From NCBI GenBank assembly GCA_030627475.1, contig DAOURZ010000034.1, positions 1 through 8,958 of the forward strand: a stretch of 8,958 nucleotides of DNA. Direction: 5' to 3'. The DNA comes from Deltaproteobacteria bacterium. GTDB lineage: Bacteria; Desulfobacterota; Desulfobacteria; Desulfobacterales; ETH-SRB1. Below, in pieces: positions 1 through 4,850 of this stretch. How positions within the stretch are numbered: position 1 is the stretch's first letter; every line of letters starts with the position of its first letter. The notes beneath the pieces are model-generated. The model was not told the DNA's origin, searched no databases, and saw only the letters and a program-made list of their open reading frames with translations. The position numbers were made by a program, and so were the translations under genes.

Positions 1-1515
1 AGGAATGTCAAGAAGCCCGGCAAGATACTTATCTGCAAATCCATCTTTTTTAGCCTGCAAAAACAGATCATCAGGAAGTATTTGACCTTTGTATTTTAGG
101 ATTTTATCTTCAAGTTCTACCAACTCTTTCATTTGTTTGATAAACCAGGCTGTTATGTGGGTCTTTTCATGAAGAACCTGAATATCAGCGCCTTTGCGCA
201 GCGCCTCGTACATGATGAAGTGTCGTTCACTCGTAGGAATGTTCAGCATGTGCATTAATTCGTCCAATGATTTATTGTTGAAGTCTTTTGCAAATCCAAG
301 ACCATACCGGTTAATTTCCAGCGAACGTACAGCTTTTTGAAAAGCCTCCTTATAATTTTTTCCTATGCTCATTACTTCACCAACTGCGCGCATCTGGGTA
401 CCGAGCTTATCTTCCACACCTGCAAATTTTTCAAAGGCCCACCGTGCAAATTTAACTACAACGTAATCACCGGATGGAGTATATTTGTCTAAGGTTCCAT
501 CCCGCCAGTAGGGGATTTCATCAAGAGTAAGGCCCCCTGCGAGAAGTGCTGAAATTAAAGCAATAGGAAAGCCGGTTGCCTTTGAGGCCAGTGCTGATGA
601 ACGAGATGTTCTGGGATTGATTTCTATTATCACAACTTTTCCTGTTTCAGGATTATGTGCGAATTGAATATTGGTGCCTCCGATAACTTCTATTGCCTCA
701 ACAATATCATAAGCATATTTCTGAAGACGTTTCTGAAGTTCGGGAGCAATTGTCATCATTGGTGCTGTGCAGAATGAATCTCCTGTGTGAACACCCATTG
801 CATCAACGTTTTCTATGAAGCATACAGTGATCATCTGATTTTTGGAATCACGTACAACTTCCAGTTCAAGCTCTTCCCAGCCCAGCACAGATTCTTCGAT
901 CAGAATCTGATTTGCTATACTAACAGCTATGCCGCGAGCGGCTATTGTACGAAGTTCTTCAACATTGTAAACAAGACCGCCTCCTGTTCCTCCCATGGTG
1001 TATGCCGGACGTATTACAACAGGGTAGCCAAGTTTTTCCGCAACTTTTTCTGCATCTTCGACGCTGTTAACAGCCTGATTGCTCGGCATTTCAATTCCGA
1101 GTCGGTTCATGGTTTCCTTAAATGCTACACGGTCTTCCCCGCGTTCAATAGCATCAACGTTAACTCCTATGACCTTAACGCCGTATTTTTCAAGAACGCC
1201 TGCTTTTGCCAGTTCGGATGAAAGATTAAGCCCTGTTTGGCCACCCAGGTTAGGCAGCAAAGCATCCGGACGCTCAAGTTCAATAATCTCTGTCAATACC
1301 TTCAGGTTGAGAGGTTCTATATAAGTTACATCTGCCGTTCCAGGGTCTGTCATTATAGTCGCGGGATTTGAGTTCACCAGGACTATTTCATAGCCAAGGC
1401 TTCGCAGGGCTTTACAGGCCTGTGTCCCTGAATAATCGAACTCGCATGCCTGGCCGATTATTATTGGACCTGATCCGATAATTAATACTTTCTTAATGTC
1501 GTCACGTCTTGGCAT
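1..1515 (-). CDS. carB: Carbamoyl-phosphate synthase large subunit, N-terminal 505 residues (partial at window edge)
   Basis: The large subunit makes carbamoyl phosphate from bicarbonate, ATP and ammonia delivered by the CarA glutaminase, feeding pyrimidine and arginine synthesis in the cytoplasm. The reading frame is open from the ATG at 1515 to the window edge and gives 505 residues of a family about 1,070 long. It begins MPRRDDIKKVLIIGSGP, very close to E. coli CarB, followed by IIIGQACEFDYSGTQACKAL and NSNPATIMTDP. The carboxyphosphate ATP-grasp domain fills roughly residues 1-400, with VIRPAYTMGGTGGG, GGTNIQFAHNP and EINPRTSRSSALASKATG. PSGDYVVVKFARWAFEKFAG and the start of the oligomerisation domain follow. 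The start is supported by AAAGGAG five bases upstream. No carA precedes it: the gene upstream on this strand is a DUF151 gene more than 400 bp away, so carB probably has its own promoter. The second ATP-grasp half and allosteric domain lie outside the window. Confidence 0.97.
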   Translation of the reverse strand, partial: MPRRDDIKKVLIIGSGPIIIGQACEFDYSGTQACKALRSLGYEIVLVNSNPATIMTDPGTADVTYIEPLNLKVLTEIIELERPDALLPNLGGQTGLNLSSELAKAGVLEKYGVKVIGVNVDAIERGEDRVAFKETMNRLGIEMPSNQAVNSVEDAEKVAEKLGYPVVIRPAYTMGGTGGGLVYNVEELRTIAARGIAVSIANQILIEESVLGWEELELEVVRDSKNQMITVCFIENVDAMGVHTGDSFCTAPMMTIAPELQKRLQKYAYDIVEAIEVIGGTNIQFAHNPETGKVVIIEINPRTSRSSALASKATGFPIALISALLAGGLTLDEIPYWRDGTLDKYTPSGDYVVVKFARWAFEKFAGVEDKLGTQMRAVGEVMSIGKNYKEAFQKAVRSLEINRYGLGFAKDFNNKSLDELMHMLNIPTSERHFIMYEALRKGADIQVLHEKTHITAWFIKQMKELVELEDKILKYKGQILPDDLFLQAKKDGFADKYLAGLLDIP

Positions 1516-1520
1516 AGAAA

Positions 1521-1527
1521 CTCCTTT
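1521..1527 (-). promoter_or_regulatory. Ribosome binding site of carB
   Basis: On the minus strand AAAGGAG sits five bases before the ATG at 1515. It is a strong Shine-Dalgarno match and fixes the carB start at the conserved MPRRDD terminus. Confidence 0.85.
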
Positions 1528-1624
1528 GATTCAATTTGTAGATATAATTATAACTTTCTGTATTATTGATGAATATACCGGCTGGACTATTTCAGATGTG
1601 GAGCATGATTTTTTTTGCACCGGT

Positions 1625-1653
1625 TCTATACACTTTATTGTTACGAATAACAA
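1625..1653 (-). promoter_or_regulatory. Candidate sigma70-type promoter of carB
   Basis: On the minus strand a TTGTTA -35-like hexamer (1653-1648) is separated by exactly 17 bases from a TATAGA -10-like hexamer (1630-1625). Each matches four of six consensus positions. It lies between the repeat element and carB and would give a leader of about 100 nt. The -35 hexamer is one arm of a perfect 6-bp inverted repeat, TTGTTA-ttcg-TAACAA (1638-1653), which could be an operator or chance. I saw no clear attenuator hairpin with a T-run in the leader. The call rests on sequence pattern only. Confidence 0.4.
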
Positions 1654-1720
1654 CTCAAAATTAATATTTTTTTGGCTACCAACGTAAGGCGCTTTCCATA
1701 GTATAATGCTCCCTCAAAAA

Positions 1721-1914
1721 ACCGGACAGTTGTTTAGGAACGTGGACGAATTAACTTCCGCAAGTAGGCGCACAGATTCAGATCAGGTTTGTTCGATCTA
1801 AAATCACAAAAGTCGTAGGAATAGCGAGCTATTTCAAGATTTTTGTGATTTTAGATCGGGCAAAGATGGCCCAAAGCTGTGATGCGTAGTTGGGAAAATT
1901 AATTCGTCCAAGTT
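1721..1914 (+). repeat. MITE-like palindromic repeat, long copy
   Basis: Non-coding element bounded by terminal inverted repeats. The left arm is GTGGACGAATTAACTTCC (1742-1759); the right arm is its imperfect complement (about 1892-1910), with an 11-bp perfect core GGACGAATTAA / TTAATTCGTCC (1744-1754 and 1899-1909). Homology with the second copy at 4560-4683 (opposite orientation) runs from about 1721 to 1914, apart from an extra block of about 72 bp in the middle that is itself a hairpin. Shared internal words include GCGCACAGATT, GATCGGGCAAAGATGG and AAGCTGTGATGC. It encodes no protein, so if it is mobile it would need a transposase supplied in trans. It lies just past the end of the DUF151 gene and upstream of carB. 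Target-site duplications are not convincing. Confidence 0.85.
1794..1858. repeat. Perfect 18-bp inverted repeat inside the long repeat copy
   Basis: CGATCTAAAATCACAAAA (1794-1811) is perfectly complementary to TTTTGTGATTTTAGATCG (1841-1858). The 29-base loop contains a smaller perfect hairpin, AATAGC-ga-GCTATT (1820-1833). The structure belongs to the block absent from the short copy. As RNA it would form a long stable stem on either strand and could slow or end transcription leaving the miaB operon, although no typical T-run follows it. Function is not established. Confidence 0.85.
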
Positions 1915-1946
1915 CATAAAGAACGTGAACTGTTGCAATTGCTTTT

Positions 1947-2444
1947 CTACATCTTGTATTTTCCAAAATCTTCGGGCGAAAGTTTTTTGAGATACTCTGC
2001 CCACTTCTTCCCCTCTTCGCTATTATCTATAGCTTCAGCATGGTCATCAGACATTTTCGTTTTTTCAATAACAGTATCATCAACATACATGGGGGCATTA
2101 TATCGAAGTGCCAAAGCAATTGCATCGCTGGGTCGTGCATCCATATTGAACTTGCCATTTCCATAAATAAAATATATTCTTGCGTAAAAAGTGTTATTCT
2201 TTAAATCACATACCTCAACTTTTTCTATTTTGATATCAAAAAGATCGGTAAAATTCTTAAAAAGATCGTGAGTCATTGGACGGTCGACCTTTATATTTTG
2301 AAGAGTAGTTGCAATAGAAGTAGCTTCCAGCAACCCTATCCATATAGGAATTGCCTGATTATCTTTATCGGACTTCAAAATAACGATCGGTGTATTTGAA
2401 GCCGGATCAATTGTCAGTCCCGCTATGCTAACTTTAAGCAGCAT
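1947..2444 (-). CDS. DUF151 / bifunctional nuclease (BFN) family protein
   Basis: This 165-residue protein matches the DUF151 domain over its first 125 residues or so. Visible features are an N-terminal strand pattern with NTPIVILKSD, AIPIWIG (31-37), RPMTHDLF (55-62) and the hallmark RPSDAIALALRYNAPMYV (104-121). The C-terminal tail is charged (SEEGKKWAEYLKKLSPEDFGKYKM), as is usual where the UVR-like helical region shortens. Plant members were reported to have DNase and RNase activity, but the role of bacterial members is mostly unproven, so function here is by family only. The start overlaps the last 22 bases of miaB, with AAAGGAG nine bases before the ATG inside the miaB coding region. 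It is therefore the last gene of the miaB operon. The repeat element begins about 30 bp past its stop; no classical terminator is seen in between. Confidence 0.9.
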   Translation of the reverse strand: MLLKVSIAGLTIDPASNTPIVILKSDKDNQAIPIWIGLLEATSIATTLQNIKVDRPMTHDLFKNFTDLFDIKIEKVEVCDLKNNTFYARIYFIYGNGKFNMDARPSDAIALALRYNAPMYVDDTVIEKTKMSDDHAEAIDNSEEGKKWAEYLKKLSPEDFGKYKM

Positions 2445-3850
2445 AACTTTGTTCTCCTTTCAAAGCGCTGAACTGATTTTCCCGAAAGCGAATGGGAATA
2501 TGCTTTCTCAATTTTCACGTTCACTATTTTTCCTTTTGATATTCTATCGCCCGGGATAACGCCCTCGTCCTGTATAAAGTTTACCACTTTGTTGGTTTCA
2601 GTACGCCCTGTCCATTGAACGTATCGGCACTTACTTTGGGCATCATCTCTATCTACCTTCTTTTTGCTTAACCCTTCAACAAGGACCAACTCATTTGTTC
2701 CAATCAGAGCTCTGTTCTTTTTGGTTGTAAAACATTCCTGCAAATTCAGCAGGGCTTGCAATCTGTCTTTTTTTTCCTGCTCTGCAATTTTGTTTGTGAA
2801 ACGAGCTGCAGGTACATTCGGTCTGTCAGAATACTTAAATGCAAAGATTCCATCAAATTCCACTTCTTTAATTAAATCCAGAGTTTCTTCAAAATCAGCT
2901 TTTGTTTCTCCTGGAAAGCCGACAATAATATCAGAAGTAACAGCTATGTCCGGACAATTATTACGCAGCTTATCTATTTTTTCAAGATACAACTCCCTGC
3001 TATATTTCCTGTTCATTTTTTTTAAAATTTTGTTTGATCCGGACTGAACAGGTAAATGTATATGGTTGCACAGCTTATCCATGTTTTTAAAAGCACTGAC
3101 AAGATCATCTGAAAGATCTTTGGGATGAGAAGTGGTAAATCTGATTCTAAAAAGTCCATCTATTTCATTAACTCTGGCCAAAAGTTGCGGGAATGAATTC
3201 AGTTTTTCTTTTTTGCCATAGCTGTTTACATTCTGGCCAAGAAGAGTAACCTCTTGAACACCGCTTTTAACGAGACATTTAACTTCATTCACTATGCTTT
3301 CAGGAAACCTGCTTGTTTCTCTGCCCCTGACATATGGCACTACACAATAAGTACAAAAATTATCGCAGCCCCTCATAATTGTCACAAAGCTTGTGACTTT
3401 TGGATCACTTCTATCCAATGACGATTCTATAACAGATTCAAGCTCTTCTATGACTTCCGACATTTCAATATCGACAAGTTTGCATCTTTCAGCTTCTATT
3501 TTTTCTATAAGATATGGCAAACGGTTTATAGCATGTGTTCCGAAAACCAAATCTACATGTGGCATACGTTCCGGAATTTTTTTCCCTTCCTGCTGCGCCA
3601 CGCACCCGCCAACACCTATAATCAGATTTGGCCTTTTTCTTTTAAGGTCTGCAAGACGTCCTAAAAAACTGAAAACTTTCTGTTCAGCCTTTTCCCTGAT
3701 AGCACAGGTATTAACAATTATAAGATCAGCGGCTTCAAAAGACGAATTTATTTTGTATCCTGAGGGAGCTAACAACTTTTCAATCTGCTCGGAGTCATAA
3801 ACATTCATCTGACATCCGATGGTATTTATGTAAAGACATTTTGTTTTCAA
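2423..3850 (-). CDS. miaB: tRNA-2-methylthio-N6-dimethylallyladenosine synthase (MiaB)
   Basis: Radical SAM methylthiotransferase that adds a methylthio group to i6A37 of tRNAs reading UNN codons, in the cytoplasm. The 475-residue protein has the full three-domain order. The N-terminal UPF0004 domain carries the auxiliary Fe-S cysteines C13 (IGCQMN), C49 (NTCAIREKAEQK) and C83 (GGCVAQQ). The radical SAM core has C162, C166 and C169 in MRGCDNFCTYCVVPYVRGRE. A C-terminal TRAM domain spans about 378-447. CQMN and NTCAIREKAEQK favour MiaB over the related RimO and MtaB. The start is TTG at 3850: a TAA directly precedes it in frame, and the next in-frame ATG (codon 15) would delete the C13 cluster ligand. 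That TTG overlaps the upstream gene's TGA as TTGA, so translation is probably coupled. A roughly 12-residue tail after the TRAM domain overlaps the DUF151 start. Confidence 0.97.
   Translation of the reverse strand: MKTKCLYINTIGCQMNVYDSEQIEKLLAPSGYKINSSFEAADLIIVNTCAIREKAEQKVFSFLGRLADLKRKRPNLIIGVGGCVAQQEGKKIPERMPHVDLVFGTHAINRLPYLIEKIEAERCKLVDIEMSEVIEELESVIESSLDRSDPKVTSFVTIMRGCDNFCTYCVVPYVRGRETSRFPESIVNEVKCLVKSGVQEVTLLGQNVNSYGKKEKLNSFPQLLARVNEIDGLFRIRFTTSHPKDLSDDLVSAFKNMDKLCNHIHLPVQSGSNKILKKMNRKYSRELYLEKIDKLRNNCPDIAVTSDIIVGFPGETKADFEETLDLIKEVEFDGIFAFKYSDRPNVPAARFTNKIAEQEKKDRLQALLNLQECFTTKKNRALIGTNELVLVEGLSKKKVDRDDAQSKCRYVQWTGRTETNKVVNFIQDEGVIPGDRISKGKIVNVKIEKAYSHSLSGKSVQRFERRTKLCCLKLA
2454..2460 (-). 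promoter_or_regulatory. Ribosome binding site of the DUF151 gene, inside the miaB 3' end
   Basis: AAAGGAG on the minus strand, nine bases before the ATG at 2444 and within the final codons of miaB. It supports the overlapping start and translation directly behind miaB. Confidence 0.75.
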
Positions 3851-4272
3851 TTATTAAGTACCTTTCCATACATGGTAATCTTTTTTATATCCTGAACTTC
3901 TATTCTGATATTTGCAAAAGAAGATATACCATAACAATTTTTGCCTTTATCTACTAATATCTCAAGAGCTTTTCCATCTTTTAACTTTACCTTAGCCTTA
4001 ACACAATCATCCTCTAAAATAAATAAAACCGAGTTTATCTTGTCAAAATCGATTGATATCTCTGCCCTGCCCAATTTGCCGATAAAATAAGTCTGGCCTT
4101 CAAATGAAAACCTTTCAAGATCCATTGAAATATCGGCTTGATCCACAAGTGCAACAGAATAGTTCTTTTCAGGCTCAGGGATATCAATGACACCCCTTTC
4201 TCCCATATTACCCATTCCAAGTGTAAAAAAACAAATAAAAACAATAACACTCAAATACCAACTTTTTCCCAT
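3847..4272 (-). CDS. Small exported protein of unknown function, upstream of miaB
   Basis: A 141-residue protein I do not recognise. It begins with a lysine and a hydrophobic run (SWYLSVIVFICFFTLGMG, residues 4-21) typical of a Sec signal peptide or an N-terminal anchor; there is no lipobox cysteine at the right place. The mature part is mainly alternating strand-like sequence (ISMDLERFSFEGQTYFIGKL, AEISIDFDKINSVLFIL, KVKLKDGKALEILVDKG, IRIEVQDIKKITMYG), suggesting a small beta-rich periplasmic domain. Cysteines at about 90 and 113 could pair once exported. The ATG at 4272 has GAGGGGAG nine bases upstream. The gene lies 30 bp after the DUF4911 gene and its TGA overlaps the miaB TTG, so it is in the middle of the operon. 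An exported product beside tRNA-modification genes gives no obvious functional link. Confidence 0.8.
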   Translation of the reverse strand: MGKSWYLSVIVFICFFTLGMGNMGERGVIDIPEPEKNYSVALVDQADISMDLERFSFEGQTYFIGKLGRAEISIDFDKINSVLFILEDDCVKAKVKLKDGKALEILVDKGKNCYGISSFANIRIEVQDIKKITMYGKVLNN

Positions 4273-4281
4273 TGGTTTTAT

Positions 4282-4289
4282 CTCCCCTC
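4282..4289 (-). promoter_or_regulatory. Ribosome binding site of the exported-protein gene
   Basis: GAGGGGAG on the minus strand, nine bases before the ATG at 4272, in the 30-bp gap after the DUF4911 stop. It is a strong site and supports this start, which keeps the complete signal peptide. Confidence 0.7.
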
Positions 4290-4302
4290 AAACCAGAATT
4301 TC

Positions 4303-4542
4303 TCATGAACAACCCACCCCGATCCCCTGCCATAATACTTCTTCAATCATGATATCTTTTTGAAGGTCATGTAAAAGCATCTCAACATCATCTTCACAGC
4401 CTGGAGCAATATGGAACATCACAACACTTAAATCAGAATCCACAGTAGTTAACGTTGCAATTCCATCATATGCCTCAAAAATAAATTTCAGGAAGCAGAT
4501 TTCTTTTCGTTCAATTCGATAATATTTTTTTATTGTTTCCAA
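4303..4542 (-). CDS. DUF4911 family small protein
   Basis: A 79-residue cytoplasmic protein resembling the DUF4911 family, about the normal length for it: YYRIERKEICFLKFIFEAYDG, then a strand-rich centre and IAPGCEDDVEMLLHDL near the end. The family has no assigned function that I know of. The start must be TTG at 4542: a TAG closes the frame two codons upstream (4548-4546), and the next in-frame ATG is around codon 41. A short AGGA (4553-4550) lies seven bases upstream, right at the edge of the short repeat copy. It is the first gene of a leftward operon with the exported protein (30-bp gap), miaB and the DUF151 gene. Its promoter must lie in or beyond the repeat. Confidence 0.85.
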   Translation of the reverse strand: METIKKYYRIERKEICFLKFIFEAYDGIATLTTVDSDLSVVMFHIAPGCEDDVEMLLHDLQKDIMIEEVLWQGIGVGCS

Positions 4543-4559
4543 AAGCTATCCTGACAAGC

Positions 4560-4683
4560 AACGTGGGCGAATTAACTTCCTCAACTATGCATCACAGCTT
4601 CAGGCCCATCTTTGCCCGATCTAAATCTGTGCGCTTACTTGTGGAAGTTAATTCGTCCACATTCCTAAACAAACTTTTCGGTA
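4560..4683 (-). repeat. MITE-like palindromic repeat, short copy
   Basis: Second copy of the family at 1721-1914, in inverted orientation. The terminal inverted repeats GTGGGCGAATTAACTTCC (4563-4580) and GGAAGTTAATTCGTCCAC (4643-4660) match at 17 of 18 positions. Pairing continues inward with a few mismatches (TCAACTATGC... against ...GCGCTTACTTGT), so most of the 98 bp between the arm ends could fold as one long hairpin. It lacks the roughly 72-bp internal hairpin module of the long copy. On the minus strand CCGAAAAGTTTGTTTAGGAA (4682-4663) before the arm also aligns to the long copy, so homology extends about 20 bp beyond that arm, but only a few bases at the other end. It sits in the divergent region between the DUF4911 gene and recJ. 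No ORF inside. Confidence 0.85.
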
Positions 4684-4751
4684 GTCCATACAAAAAGTAC
4701 GGGTAGTTTAAAAATGAAAAATACACTTCTTCTGATTTTGGATATTAATTT

Positions 4752-4779
4752 AAAATACCATTATTTGTTATTTTTTCAA
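4752..4779 (-). promoter_or_regulatory. Weak promoter candidate for the DUF4911-miaB operon
   Basis: On the minus strand TTGAAA (4779-4774) is separated by 16 bases from TATTTT (4757-4752). If used, transcription starting near 4745 would run through the whole short repeat copy, giving a leader of about 200 nt with a large hairpin. It overlaps the recJ promoter candidate on the other strand. In such AT-rich DNA chance matches are common. Confidence 0.25.
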
Positions 4780-4793
4780 TAAAAAAATCTAAT
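4765..4793 (+). promoter_or_regulatory. Candidate sigma70-type promoter of recJ
   Basis: TTGTTA (4765-4770), a 17-base spacer of mostly T and A runs, then TCTAAT (4788-4793), which matches five of six -10 positions. The predicted start near 4800 leaves a leader of about 50 nt before the recJ ATG. The same TTGTTA hexamer with 17-base spacing is seen at carB. Confidence 0.45.
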
Positions 4794-4809
4794 CATGATG
4801 TGTACTAAT

Positions 4810-4831
4810 TTGTTGTTGTTCAACACAACAA
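4810..4831. repeat. Short inverted repeat in the recJ leader
   Basis: TTGTTGT and ACAACAA (4810-4816 and 4825-4831) form a 7-bp perfect inverted repeat with an 8-base centre that includes the alternative pairing GTTG-tt-CAAC. It lies just downstream of the predicted recJ start of transcription, where a repressor could bind, but it is simple TTG-rich sequence and may be incidental. Confidence 0.3.
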
Positions 4832-4850
4832 TACAAGCTATATCTTATTT

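Larger units (their letters stand above)
1516..1720. other. Non-coding gap between carB and the repeat element
   Basis: This stretch lies between the carB start and the outer edge of the repeat. It is strongly AT-rich. Apart from the carB ribosome binding site and the promoter candidate with its small inverted repeat, I see no gene, RNA or terminator here. The short open frame that crosses it on the plus strand overlaps the carB start antisense and has no recognisable protein character. Confidence 0.6.
4684..4850. other. AT-rich divergent intergenic region upstream of recJ
   Basis: The rest of the 308-bp gap between the DUF4911 gene and recJ, after the repeat copy. It is very AT-rich, with long A and T runs, and holds promoter candidates for both directions and a small inverted repeat just before recJ. 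I see no coding potential or RNA gene. Confidence 0.6.

Noticed and set aside
254..267. ATTAATTCGTCCAA inside carB, a 14-base exact match to the right end of the long repeat copy
   Set aside because: It encodes the normal SLDELM stretch of CarB, shows no other repeat sequence around it and lacks a partner arm. Most likely chance similarity in AT-rich sequence.
787..1324. Two long plus-strand open frames over the carB region
   Set aside because: They are antisense shadows of carB, whose minus-strand translation is clearly conserved; their own translations have no recognisable protein character.
1911..1931. AGTTCA-taaagaacg-TGAACT hairpin as terminator of the DUF151 operon
   Set aside because: Six-bp stem, nine-base loop and no T-tract on the minus strand after it; also partly overlaps the repeat edge.
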